64,000 bases of DNA from a bacterium (GTDB lineage Bacteria; Bacillota; Bacilli; Lactobacillales; Streptococcaceae). Every line of letters begins with the position of its first letter. Positions within the stretch are counted from its first letter, which is position 1. Positions 54,710-63,245 of this stretch are shown one piece after another. Location: NCBI GenBank assembly GCA_905221375.1, contig CAJNCY010000008.1, positions 1-64,000 on the forward strand, read 5' to 3'. The notes under the pieces were generated by a model, which saw nothing but the letters and a program-made list of their open reading frames with translations, did no database searches and was not told where the DNA came from. Both the position numbers and the translations under genes were made by a program.

Positions 54710-55900
54710 ATGTCAGAACGTAAATTATTCACGTCTGAGTCTGTATCTGAGGGGCATCCAGATAAGATTGCAGACCAAATTTCAGATGCGATTTTGGATG
54801 CTATTTTAGCCAAAGATCCAGAGGCGCACGTTGCTGCTGAGACAGCTGTATACACTGGTTCCGTCCATGTTTTTGGTGAAATATCTACAAATGCCTATGT
54901 GGATATTAACCGTGTGGTTCGTGATACCATTGCAGAGATTGGCTATACCAATACCGAGTATGGATTTTCTGCAGAGACGGTGGGAGTCCATCCGTCACTT
55001 GTTGAGCAGTCACCGGATATCGCCCAAGGTGTTAATGAAGCCTTGGAGGTTCGTGGAAATGCTGATCAAGACCCACTTGATTTGATTGGTGCTGGTGACC
55101 AAGGGCTCATGTTTGGATTTGCAGTGGATGAAACAGAAGAGCTCATGCCATTGCCAATTTCACTCAGTCATAAATTGGTTCGTCGTCTGGCAGAACTTCG
55201 TAAGACTGGTGAAATCAGCTATCTTCGCCCAGATGCTAAATCACAAGTTACAGTTGAGTATGATGAAAATGACCGTCCAGTACGTGTGGACACAGTCGTT
55301 ATTTCAACTCAGCACGATACAGAAGTCAACAACGAACAAATTCACAATGATGTCATTAACAAGGTTATCAAAGAAGTTATTCCAGCCTCTTACTTGGATG
55401 AGCAAACAAAATTCTTCATCAATCCTACTGGTCGTTTTGTAATCGGTGGACCTCAAGGGGACTCAGGTCTGACTGGTCGTAAGATTATCGTAGATACTTA
55501 TGGTGGCTACTCTCGTCATGGTGGTGGTGCCTTCTCTGGTAAGGATGCGACAAAAGTGGATCGTTCTGCGTCATATGCAGCTCGCTATATTGCCAAGAAC
55601 ATTGTTGCAGCAGGTCTGGCTAAGAAGGCAGAAGTGCAATTGGCTTACGCTATCGGTGTTGCCCAGCCTGTTTCTGTCCGTATCGATACCTTTGGTACAG
55701 GAACAGTAGCTGAAAGTAAACTTGAAAAAGCGGCTCGTCAAATCTTTGACCTTCGCCCTGCAGGGATTATCCAAATGCTGAACCTTAAGCGTCCAATTTA
55801 CCGTCAAACAGCGGCTTATGGACACATGGGACGTACAGATATTGACCTTCCATGGGAACGTTTGGACAAGGTAGATGCTTTGAAAGAAGCAGTCAAATAA
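54710..55900 (+). CDS. metK: S-adenosylmethionine synthetase
   Basis: The 396-residue enzyme has the MetK motifs [30 protein letters not shown], and [16 protein letters not shown]. It makes SAM from methionine and ATP. The start follows GGGGGG eight bases upstream, part of the SMK box that reports SAM level. A terminator follows. Confidence 0.97.
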   Translation: MSERKLFTSESVSEGHPDKIADQISDAILDAILAKDPEAHVAAETAVYTGSVHVFGEISTNAYVDINRVVRDTIAEIGYTNTEYGFSAETVGVHPSLVEQSPDIAQGVNEALEVRGNADQDPLDLIGAGDQGLMFGFAVDETEELMPLPISLSHKLVRRLAELRKTGEISYLRPDAKSQVTVEYDENDRPVRVDTVVISTQHDTEVNNEQIHNDVINKVIKEVIPASYLDEQTKFFINPTGRFVIGGPQGDSGLTGRKIIVDTYGGYSRHGGGAFSGKDATKVDRSASYAARYIAKNIVAAGLAKKAEVQLAYAIGVAQPVSVRIDTFGTGTVAESKLEKAARQIFDLRPAGIIQMLNLKRPIYRQTAAYGHMGRTDIDLPWERLDKVDALKEAVK

Positions 55901-55905
55901 AATCT

Positions 55906-55933
55906 TGAGAGGGGGACTTCCCCTCTTTTTTAC
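55906..55933 (+). terminator. Terminator after metK
   Basis: Stem GAGGGG/CCCCTC followed by a six-base T-run. Confidence 0.85.
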
Positions 55934-56023
55934 TGATAAAACATTTCACATACAAATAATTGAACTTTGGTAAAAATAAGACTATATATAGCTCTTCAGT
56001 TGTGTAGTATTAACAGAAGTTTA

Positions 56024-56122
56024 GTGGGTGAGTTCTTTATTATTTTCCTTATTCTGTTGACTATTTCATTCTGGTTTAGTATTTGGAAACTAGAAAAAAC
56101 ACTAAATAATGATTCACAATAA
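56024..56122 (+). CDS. Possible 32-residue membrane peptide
   Basis: A GTG at 56024 opens a 32-codon frame with one strong hydrophobic helix (FFIIFLILLTISFWFSIW) and a charged tail (KLEKTLNNDSQ). The ribosome binding site is poor. A clear terminator follows at 56131, supporting a transcribed unit. Small single-span membrane proteins of this type are common but unrecognised. Confidence 0.35.
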   Translation: MGEFFIIFLILLTISFWFSIWKLEKTLNNDSQ

Positions 56123-56130
56123 TAACTCCA

Positions 56131-56171
56131 AAGACTTAGATCTGTTTTGTTTGCAGGTCTAAGTCTTTTTA
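56131..56171 (+). terminator. Terminator upstream of the dif site
   Basis: Stem AAGACTTAGA/TCTAAGTCTT followed by TTTTT. Confidence 0.85.
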
Positions 56172-56195
56172 TCACTTTAAAAAAACTCCTATAAC

Positions 56196-56226
56196 ATCTT
56201 TCCGAAAAACTATAATTTTCTTGAAA
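56196..56226 (+). other. difSL chromosome-dimer resolution site
   Basis: The 31-bp site has the streptococcal dif pattern, with half-sites around ATCTTTCCGAAAAAC and ATTTTCTTGAAA. It lies about 50 bp before xerS, where difSL is found in streptococci and lactococci. This marks the replication terminus region. Confidence 0.85.
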
Positions 56227-56278
56227 AATACATAAGCCTATGCTATACTACTAGTAGACTTATTTATGGAGAAAATAC

Positions 56279-57349
56279 ATGAAACGTGAGATTTTACTGG
56301 AACGAATCGACAAACTAAAACAAATCATGCCCTGGTATGTTCTGGAATACTACCAATCTAAGCTTGCTGTTCCCTACAGTTTTACAACCTTGTATGAATA
56401 CCTCAAGGAATACGATCGATTTTTCAGCTGGGTTTTGGAGTCTGGTATTTCAAACGCCGATAAAATATCTGATATTCCTTTATCTGTCTTGGAAAATATG
56501 TCTAAGAAAGACATGGAATCTTTTATCCTTTATCTACGAGAACGACCTTTGCTGAATGCCAATACAACTAAACAAGGAGTTTCCCAAACAACCATCAATC
56601 GGACTTTGTCAGCACTTTCTAGTCTTTACAAGTATCTGACTGAGGAAGTTGAAAACGACCAAGGAGAACCTTATTTCTATCGCAATGTAATGAAGAAAGT
56701 TTCAACCAAGAAAAAGAAAGAAACGCTTGCTGCTAGAGCTGAAAACATCAAGCAAAAACTTTTTCTAGGTGATGAAACAGAAGGTTTTCTGACTTATATC
56801 GACCAAGAGTACCCACAACAGCTCTCAAATCGTGCTCTCTCGTCATTCAATAAAAATAAAGAACGTGATTTGGCCATTATCGCCCTTCTACTAGCATCTG
56901 GTGTCCGCTTATCTGAAGCTGTTAATCTGGATCTAAGAGATCTCAATTTAAAAATGATGGTCATTGATGTCACTCGAAAAGGTGGTAAACGTGACTCGGT
57001 CAATGTCGCCGCCTTTGCAAAACCTTATCTAGAGAATTATCTTGCTATTCGAAATCAACGCTATAAAACGGAAAAGACGGATACAGCCCTCTTTTTAACA
57101 CTCTATAGAGGTGTTCCCAATCGTATCGATGCTTCCAGCGTGGAAAAGATGGTTGCTAAGTACTCTGAGGACTTTAAAGTGCGTGTAACTCCCCACAAAC
57201 TCCGCCATACCCTAGCAACTAGGCTCTATGATGCAACTAAATCGCAAGTTTTGGTTAGCCACCAGCTAGGACATGCCAGCACACAGGTCACTGACCTCTA
57301 TACCCATATTGTCAACGATGAACAAAAGAATGCTCTGGATAGTTTATGA
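56279..57349 (+). CDS. xerS: XerS tyrosine recombinase
   Basis: The 356-residue protein has the XerS-type SAM-like N-terminal domain and a catalytic domain with [12 protein letters not shown], Lys in [23 protein letters not shown] and nucleophile DLYTHI. XerS resolves chromosome dimers at difSL with FtsK. Its gene sits beside its own target, as expected. Confidence 0.95.
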   Translation: MKREILLERIDKLKQIMPWYVLEYYQSKLAVPYSFTTLYEYLKEYDRFFSWVLESGISNADKISDIPLSVLENMSKKDMESFILYLRERPLLNANTTKQGVSQTTINRTLSALSSLYKYLTEEVENDQGEPYFYRNVMKKVSTKKKKETLAARAENIKQKLFLGDETEGFLTYIDQEYPQQLSNRALSSFNKNKERDLAIIALLLASGVRLSEAVNLDLRDLNLKMMVIDVTRKGGKRDSVNVAAFAKPYLENYLAIRNQRYKTEKTDTALFLTLYRGVPNRIDASSVEKMVAKYSEDFKVRVTPHKLRHTLATRLYDATKSQVLVSHQLGHASTQVTDLYTHIVNDEQKNALDSL

Positions 57350-57575
57350 ATTACATAAAATAAATTATGTAATAAACCAGAGAGGGATTCAATAAACTAT
57401 TAATCTTATTTGATCAAATCACATGCAATATCTGACCCAGTAAATAGTTTTAAAGAATATGAATTAAAATTTATGTGACCACTATCTTATCTTTATTTCT
57501 AATATCCAGGATATGCAAATCACTTGTAATTGGTATTCATCTCAAAATGAGAGGATTCCACAAAAATAAATTAAA

Positions 57576-57770
57576 TTGAGCACCTATAAAAACATACTGC
57601 CTGCGATGGCCAATATTTTATCAGAAAATAAAATCCCTCTAAAAACAATCATGGACAGGTTTGGTCATTCTGATTCTGAAGTCACTACTTCTATCTACAC
57701 CCATGTTACAAAGAACATGAAAGACGAAGCGATCAATGTACTGGACAAAGTGATGAAAAATATTTTTTAA
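57576..57770 (+). pseudogene. 3' remnant of a phage/island integrase
   Basis: Sixty-four codons carry the C-terminal integrase end: LPAMANILSENKIPLKTIM, FGHSDSEVTTSIYTHVTK (catalytic His and Tyr), then a short tail. Everything before is missing. It stands at the outer edge of the PICI-like region, and may be left over from an earlier integration next to xerS. Confidence 0.7.
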
Positions 57771-57805
57771 AAAGTTATGCCCCTTTTTTGCCCCCTGAAC
57801 ACAAA

Positions 57806-57918
57806 AATAGCCCTTCGGATAAAATCCGAGGGGCTAGAAACGTTGTTAAATCAACGGCCGAACTTTTGAATTTCAAGGTTCGGGATAAAATAGTTCACTG
57901 AACTATTTTATTTTTTAA
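57806..57918. terminator. Cluster of hairpins at the island edge
   Basis: Two structures are seen: TAGCCCTTCGGA pairing with TCCGAGGGGCTA (57812-57837) and the palindrome AAAATAGTTCA-c-TGAACTATTTT followed by a T-run (57886-57918). They probably insulate the integrated island from the chromosome. Confidence 0.55.
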
Positions 57919-58072
57919 GGTTATCTTCCTATTATTAGATACTAAAAAATAGGCCTAAGCCTACTCAATATCTAACTTGATTTTCTCAAAAACTATTAAA
58001 TTCAAATAAGTTGAGATAACTTAAAGGATAACAAAAAGGAACTTAAAATGATGAGTTCAGCAGGCAAGAAAC

Positions 58073-58098
58073 TAGCACGGTCAAACGTGCTTTTTATT
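58073..58098. terminator. Hairpin at the end of the island operon
   Basis: Stem GCACG/CGTGC with a T-run on the plus side, at the stop codon of the last minus-strand gene. Confidence 0.5.
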
Positions 58099-58309
58099 TT
58101 ACCTCTTGAATAGTACTGATTTCAGTCTCAAAGAGAGAAATTTCAGTTGGTTCATCAGGGCTAGGATTGTCAATGAGGATAGTGATTTCATCTTGCTCAT
58201 CATTGTCCATTTCGTCAATAAAATCTGTGACAAAACCTTTTATGACTTTACCGTCACTAGTTACTACCTGAACTCTTGAACGTAGGTAGTTCCAAAGTTG
58301 TTTACTCAT
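58094..58309 (-). CDS. Small LSM-like island protein
   Basis: The 71-residue protein (LRSRVQVVTSDGKVIKGFVTDFIDEMD...) shows the bent beta-barrel pattern of LSM-type proteins (V-x-V...G.x.KGFVTDFID). It ends the island's operon. Its role is unknown; similar genes occur as accessory cargo in streptococcal islands. Confidence 0.5.
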   Translation of the reverse strand: MSKQLWNYLRSRVQVVTSDGKVIKGFVTDFIDEMDNDEQDEITILIDNPSPDEPTEISLFETEISTIQEVK

Positions 58310-58362
58310 TTACGGTCTCCTTGCCCATAGTGTTTTTTGCAGGTAAAAACGCCTAGAATAAA

Positions 58363-58644
58363 CTAAGAGCTATGGTTTACTAACTGTTTTGCTTTTTTGT
58401 AGTAAGGTGTTAGGAAATTGATAAATCCTTGTTTATCACTTGTGTCATGTTCCTCTAAGAACATCATCAGCTCAAAGTCATTGAGAGCGTCAAACATTTC
58501 AGGGTTTTCATTGTCCCAAGCCTCGGCAAAGTCTTCATCTTCTCCAAAAAGAGCGTTAAACTTGAAGGAGAAATCCCAAAAATTATCAATCTGACCACTG
58601 ACTGCTTGCTGTAGCATGTCTAATACTTGTTGACTGTATTTCAT
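58363..58644 (-). CDS. Unknown 93-residue acidic island protein
   Basis: The protein is strongly acidic in the middle (FGEDEDFAEAWDNENPEMFDAL) and helical, ending FLTPYYKKAKQLVNHSS. No family is recognised. Its start overlaps the preceding gene's stop (ATGA), so the two are co-translated. Confidence 0.55.
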   Translation of the reverse strand: MKYSQQVLDMLQQAVSGQIDNFWDFSFKFNALFGEDEDFAEAWDNENPEMFDALNDFELMMFLEEHDTSDKQGFINFLTPYYKKAKQLVNHSS

Positions 58645-58817
58645 AACACTAGACCTCTTTTTTTGAGTTCAGCCATGATAGCCTCTTCATCTTCTTTTGA
58701 AAACGTGGTAAACCTCAAATGTGATAGCTCTTCGTCAGTCATTTCAGCAGGGATTAAGGGAGCAGGCTTTTTAAGATTCCAGCTGCTTACTTGTTTTAAC
58801 GCTTCTTCCAAATTCAT
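58641..58817 (-). CDS. Unknown 58-residue island protein
   Basis: This short gene has a strong GGAGTAAA site and ATG at 58817. The product (MNLEEALKQVSSWNLKKPAP, ending EEAIMAELKKRGLVL) is helical and acidic-to-basic. It overlaps the 93-residue gene, suggesting a functional pair, possibly toxin-antitoxin-like, which is not demonstrated. Confidence 0.6.
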   Translation of the reverse strand: MNLEEALKQVSSWNLKKPAPLIPAEMTDEELSHLRFTTFSKEDEEAIMAELKKRGLVL

Positions 58818-58963
58818 AGACTTTACTCCTCTCTTGGATTCATTTCTAAAACTATGCTACCCTTGTTTTCTTTCACGCTAATTATATCATAAACAAAGCG
58901 AAATACGGGCGAATATGGGGCTTAGAGTTCCCCATACTCTCCTAATTCCGTGGTAAGGTTAAA

Positions 58964-59383
58964 TCAATCCCCGTTTACAATACCTGTTAAGTGTTCTATA
59001 GCTTTTTGCCCTATAATGTATACTGTAGTATTTGATCTATTTATTTCTTCAGCTACCTCCAAAGCAACGAGCTCATTCAAGTAAAAAAGCCTTAAAACTG
59101 TTCGCTCAAGCGGATTGTCCAATTTATCGATTAGCTCAGATATTTCCATTCTTTCCTCTGTAAGACGCTCAATCCTCTGGAGCGTATCCTCTTTTAGCTT
59201 CAGAACACTTATAAGATTGTTCTCTGTCTTGTTTTCTCTGCTCGTCTGCACCCTGCTATGGCTTAGTGTTTGCTTTTGGATAATACCACCTTCCAGGGCT
59301 TCCAATTCCAAATATAAGCCTTTGATCTCCTTGTTTATCCACTTAACGCCCTCTAGCTTAGTTTTTACCTCGTCAGCGATCAC
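58964..59383 (-). CDS. DUF1492/ArpU-like regulator
   Basis: The 139-residue protein has a coiled-coil N-terminal half (EIKGLYLELEALEGGIIQKQ) and a sigma-70 region 4-like helix-turn-helix (NPLERTVLRLFYLNELVALE, then SNTTVYIIGQKAIEHL). DUF1492 proteins occur in streptococcal phages and PICIs, where they control late or packaging genes. Confidence 0.75.
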   Translation of the reverse strand: MIADEVKTKLEGVKWINKEIKGLYLELEALEGGIIQKQTLSHSRVQTSRENKTENNLISVLKLKEDTLQRIERLTEERMEISELIDKLDNPLERTVLRLFYLNELVALEVAEEINRSNTTVYIIGQKAIEHLTGIVNGD

Positions 59384-59429
59384 TATTAGTACCTCCTTGC
59401 TCTATTAGTGTTGTGTCCAAAAATGAGCA

Positions 59430-59669
59430 CTACTCAAACTCCCTACGGTCATGATAAAACAGTGTTCCCTCAAAAACTTCAAAACGCTTTTCAAATTGTT
59501 CATCAGTGAGGTATTCTGCCACCTCCTCACCAAAGTTATTCCCTGGTTTAAGGATTGCCCATAGATTACGCTTTCTATCAAAGTATGCTCTTACAAATTC
59601 ATCAGTTCCCTTTGCCCTGAGTCTTGAGTGTATCTTTTTCAGGTCTGCTATGATTTTCTGCTTATTCAT
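59430..59669 (-). CDS. Unknown 79-residue island protein
   Basis: MNKQKIIADLKKIHSRLRAK starts a small helical and beta protein (VRAYFDRKRNLWAILKPG, FEKRFEVFEGTLFYHD). Its start overlaps the TerS-like gene by eight bases. No family is recognised. Confidence 0.6.
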   Translation of the reverse strand: MNKQKIIADLKKIHSRLRAKGTDEFVRAYFDRKRNLWAILKPGNNFGEEVAEYLTDEQFEKRFEVFEGTLFYHDRREFE

Positions 59670-60036
59670 CTTCGATTAGCTCCGCTTTTATTTCCTCTAC
59701 AACTTCAAGAATATCTCCAGTCTCATGAGCTTTATAAGCCACTTCTAAGATAGTCTTAGCTGATTGTTGCCTTACAAACGGGGATACTGTTTCATCTGTC
59801 ATAAGGTTATGTAAGACCTCTACCGCCTCCATGCTAACAGCTTGTAGCCTTGCCGTGGTTTGCTGCATTGCATTAAGTCTAAGCTCTCTATAGTACCTCT
59901 TGAATGTTATATCCCTTTGCCACTTATTTACAGTTGTTCTAGATATACCAACAGCTTCCCTAGCCTCTTCGATTGTATTGGAAGTCATCAAAGCTAGAGC
60001 GAACTTTTCTTGCCTGGGTGTGACTTTCTCCCCCAT
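59662..60036 (-). CDS. TerS-like small terminase/HTH protein
   Basis: The 124-residue protein opens with a helix-turn-helix (TPRQEKFALALMTSNTIEEA, VGISRTTVNKWQRD) followed by helices (VEVLHNLMTDETVSPFVRQQ) as in phBC6A51-type terminase small subunits. In PICIs such a TerS redirects phage packaging to the island's DNA. This is the best evidence that the element is a phage satellite. Confidence 0.72.
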   Translation of the reverse strand: MGEKVTPRQEKFALALMTSNTIEEAREAVGISRTTVNKWQRDITFKRYYRELRLNAMQQTTARLQAVSMEAVEVLHNLMTDETVSPFVRQQSAKTILEVAYKAHETGDILEVVEEIKAELIEDE

Positions 60037-60115
60037 TCTTTACCTCCTGGAATTGTAAACTTTTGTCAGATAATGTAAGCCTACTCTTTACTTGAGTAGG
60101 CTTATAACTATTATC

Positions 60116-60742
60116 TTAGCCCTCAGATAGCCCTAGAGCCGTATCAAAATGATTAGAGTATGCTTCTAAAGCTGTATTCAATTCATCACTAGCTAAAACT
60201 AACATGAAAGCTAGATCACTTGCTGAACCGTTACTATCGACGATTGGAGTATCATGATAACTCTTAGCATATCGTTTGAATACATTTAACAATTCAGCTA
60301 GTCTAGTCTCTTTCAGGATATAGCTAGGCAAAGCAATGTTGTTAGCTGCTCCGATTTCATGTAATTTCTTAATGGCCAACGGATTGCGCTTGTATTTCTC
60401 TAAGTAACTTAGCAGCTCCTGCTCCGATACTTTCATGGTGCTCAGTAAGTTCAACTCAGCAACATTATCAGCCGTTACTGTTTCATACTCTGATTTAATT
60501 TTCTCTAGTTCTGTCTGTTCAAAGTTCTCTAGCTTAGCTAGAATATTGGCAAATTCAGTATCTGAATACTGATCGGCCTCTTTTTTAAAGTTTTCCAGGC
60601 GTAGCTCAGCTTCAGACTGATATAAAACCTGATTTCGGACTTTTTCCCAAAGTTCTTTTTTCATTGTTCCATAAGCCTCAATCTTTTGCTGCTTATAAGT
60701 GCCTAGGCTGTAAATTTGTGCCTTTATTTGTTGTAGTGTCAT
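60116..60742 (-). CDS. Unknown 208-residue helical island protein
   Basis: The protein is mostly helical with a long coiled coil (LRLENFKKEADQYSDTEFAN...) and is typical of genes located between replication and packaging genes in PICIs. It could interfere with capsid assembly or serve as a structural protein. No family is recognised. Confidence 0.6.
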   Translation of the reverse strand: MTLQQIKAQIYSLGTYKQQKIEAYGTMKKELWEKVRNQVLYQSEAELRLENFKKEADQYSDTEFANILAKLENFEQTELEKIKSEYETVTADNVAELNLLSTMKVSEQELLSYLEKYKRNPLAIKKLHEIGAANNIALPSYILKETRLAELLNVFKRYAKSYHDTPIVDSNGSASDLAFMLVLASDELNTALEAYSNHFDTALGLSEG

Positions 60743-60843
60743 AGCGATCTACCTCTTTCTTTTTTTCTCTGACTAAAACAAAAAGAGACATGACAAAGAG
60801 CAGTTAAACTCTTATATCATGCCTCTAGTTTTCTAGTCAGCAA

Positions 60844-61014
60844 CTAAATTTTTTCTTTTTGCCTTGTTTCCTTTTGAATGGGTTTACCATCTTGTGTTGT
60901 GATGATTAGACTACCAAACTCTGGTAACTTGGCTGACTTTATTATACCATTTTTTGAGTATAAAACAAAGCCTTTATCTAACATATTTTTAAGTTGTTCT
61001 GCATTTAACGCCAT
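60844..61014 (-). CDS. Small DUF3954-like island protein
   Basis: A 56-residue protein (MALNAEQLKNMLDKGFVLYS, AKLPEFGSLIITTQDGKPI) with a beta-hairpin-like pattern, common in phages and islands. The start codon at 61014 follows AGGTGA. Function unknown. Confidence 0.55.
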   Translation of the reverse strand: MALNAEQLKNMLDKGFVLYSKNGIIKSAKLPEFGSLIITTQDGKPIQKETRQKEKI

Positions 61015-61118
61015 ATTAAATCACCTTTATTTCAAGTGTCCAAACGAGTACGGTTGTAAGCTGACCCATTTTAGGGCTATCTTTGAGCGACAAAAATGTC
61101 GAAAAGTATTCTGTTCTG

Positions 61119-61292
61119 TTATTTGTATAGGACCAGTAACGCTGTGATTGTATCTAAATTTTCATAGTCGCCACTAGTTGCCTCTGTATATTTCACGTCA
61201 ATAACTTCAACGCCTGCCATAAAACCATTTACCTGGCTTTCAAAATCCTCCAGGCTTTGCTTATGCTTCTGATAAAATAGTTTAATTTTCAT
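61119..61292 (-). CDS. Cse60-like small protein
   Basis: A 57-residue protein (MKIKLFYQKHKQSLEDFESQ, VEVIDVKYTEATSG, LVLYK) matching the short Cse60 pattern found in Bacillus sporulation loci and in many phages. A good AGGAGCTAAA site precedes it. In this setting a phage role is more likely than sporulation. Confidence 0.6.
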   Translation of the reverse strand: MKIKLFYQKHKQSLEDFESQVNGFMAGVEVIDVKYTEATSGDYENLDTITALLVLYK

Positions 61293-61324
61293 TTTTAGCT
61301 CCTTTTTATACGCTTCTTACAAAT

Positions 61325-61583
61325 TTTATACACTTGTTTTTGAAAGTGTATAAAAAATAAAGTCAATAATGCCAAGGGTTTTGCTATTGTTTTATACACT
61401 TTATACGCTTTATACATTAAAATAAAAATATATATAGGGGATAATAGGAACCCCATTTTTGAAACATAATATAAGGAAATTTTTTTATTTCCGTGTTTTT
61501 CGTATAAAGTGTATAAAACCCTTGATATGACAACGTTTTTAAGTGTGTAAAATTTTTGCCCTACTGTATAAAGTGTATAAAAT
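61325..61583. other. Iteron-type replication origin of the island
   Basis: Immediately after the helicase gene are two clusters of short repeats in opposite orientation: TTTATACAC-type at 61325-61333, 61346-61355 (inverted) and 61390-61416 (three units), and GTATAAAGTGTATAAAA-type at 61502-61518 and 61566-61582. An AT-rich stretch and a GGGG/CCCC hairpin (61437-61454) lie between them. This matches the origin layout of SaPI/PICI elements, where the island's Rep binds iterons on both sides of a melting region. Confidence 0.7.
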
Positions 61584-61585
61584 TC

Positions 61586-63226
61586 TTATTTTCTTTCCCT
61601 TCTCTTTTTGTACTCTGGCCAATGGTTGTAATATCCGCGTTCATTCTTTGGCTTTTTCTGCTTTTCGGGTGTCTCCCTACCATTAGCGTAAACTATACTC
61701 GCAAACGGCGGTAGGTCTTCTTTAGGATAAAAACCTTTATGGATCTGTTGCCCTGCAGGGATAACCTTCTGGCCAACTGCGAAACCTTCAGGCAGGTTGC
61801 TTTTGATTTCTCGATGTAAGCCCATTTCTGACCTGTTTTCTTTAATACCATAGTATTCTAGGAAACCTTTCCAAACGTGATAGACAAAACTATTAGGGAT
61901 AAACTCACTTGTCAATTCATCAGTAAAAAACTTAGAAACAAAATTAATAACGGGGTTCATGTCCTTATGGTGTTCTTCAAGTATTTCAATAGACTTCGTA
62001 GGGTTAATGTCAGCGATTGGTGTTTCAATGGCCGACTTAACCAGGTACTCCAGCACTTCTTTTCGGTTGATATAATCTTCTTTTATGGCTTTATTAGGCT
62101 TATCTTTGAATATTTTAGTAAAAGGTAAAATCCTAAAACGCCGATCAATAGCAGACTTATCACCGTTCATCCTTGGTAAACCATTAGATGACTGTACCAC
62201 CGTCATATTAAGGCGTATGCTATAAGGGCGTTTCCCTTTGTCTTCTATGGTCATTATGTCGCCTGTTGCTAAGCTAAACATATCTGAAGTGTCTTTGATT
62301 ACTGCGTTCTTTTGTACATCATCACCGATTACAAGCGACTTTCCCAATAATATAGAGGTTGAAAATTGACTTTTTGTTAAACTAGTGATCTTCAAACTGG
62401 CCACATTTTCCATACCAACTAGGTTTATAAGCAACTGCTGAAAAGTTCCTTTTCCTGTTCCACCTTCACCGAAAAGCCAAAAGATTTTTTGTAATGACTG
62501 TCCTGTGATGCTTGCTTTTATAATTTGGATAGCAAGGTTATAAAGTTCCGTATCACCGTCAAATAATTCTAGAAGCCACGTTGTCGGTTTCCACCCTTTT
62601 ATGATTGGTTCTTTTGCGTTAGGGGTGTAGCCCGTTCTTATCTTTCGTGTGACCGTTATAGCTGGTGTAATATCTTCAAATATGCCTGTTTTTGCATTGT
62701 AAAGCTGTTTGCCGATAACAGTATAGTCACTTTGAATCTCTTTCATTTGGCTCTGTCTAGCAATTTTATACAATGTGTCAAAGGCTTGTTTCTCAGTAGC
62801 ATTTGGGAAGATTATAGAGATAAGATCCTGTAAAAATTCGTTATCTTCTACCCAGATGCCAAAATCAGGGTTATAGAAATAGAGTGGTGCTTTTTGCCCT
62901 TGTGCCTCTGGTTTAATCCTGATAAAGTGAATATGCTTTATCAGCATGATTGCAACGCCTAACGGTTTAGTTGGCAAGGCCTTACTGCTCTTTTCCTCGC
63001 CTTTCTGCTGGGCTAGTTCTTCATGCTGAGCCTCGGTTAACCTGCCTGCCTTTACATTTTCAAGGTGTTTGCTGTCTGCCATAACTTCATCATAGGCTGC
63101 TTGATAAGCCTTGTCTTTGATTGCTTGACACTCTTTGATAAGTTGCCCCCTAACACCTTTAAAAGTCTTAAAATGCTTATCTTCACTTTCACGCACCTCT
63201 AAGATTTCACTTTCCAGGTTTTTCAA
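61586..63226 (-). CDS. P4/D5-type helicase (PICI Rep)
   Basis: The 546-residue protein has the D5/P4-type superfamily 3 helicase core: Walker A GEGGTGKGTF, Walker B-like SLVIGDDV, and a motif C segment ending QSSNGLPRMNGD, with an N-terminal D5_N-like region and a C-terminal winged helix. In PICIs it starts replication at the adjacent iterons. It sits downstream of the primase gene and 3 bp before the origin. Confidence 0.85.
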   Translation of the reverse strand: MKNLESEILEVRESEDKHFKTFKGVRGQLIKECQAIKDKAYQAAYDEVMADSKHLENVKAGRLTEAQHEELAQQKGEEKSSKALPTKPLGVAIMLIKHIHFIRIKPEAQGQKAPLYFYNPDFGIWVEDNEFLQDLISIIFPNATEKQAFDTLYKIARQSQMKEIQSDYTVIGKQLYNAKTGIFEDITPAITVTRKIRTGYTPNAKEPIIKGWKPTTWLLELFDGDTELYNLAIQIIKASITGQSLQKIFWLFGEGGTGKGTFQQLLINLVGMENVASLKITSLTKSQFSTSILLGKSLVIGDDVQKNAVIKDTSDMFSLATGDIMTIEDKGKRPYSIRLNMTVVQSSNGLPRMNGDKSAIDRRFRILPFTKIFKDKPNKAIKEDYINRKEVLEYLVKSAIETPIADINPTKSIEILEEHHKDMNPVINFVSKFFTDELTSEFIPNSFVYHVWKGFLEYYGIKENRSEMGLHREIKSNLPEGFAVGQKVIPAGQQIHKGFYPKEDLPPFASIVYANGRETPEKQKKPKNERGYYNHWPEYKKRRERK

Positions 63227-63245
63227 TTCTTCCTTTTCTATTGTT

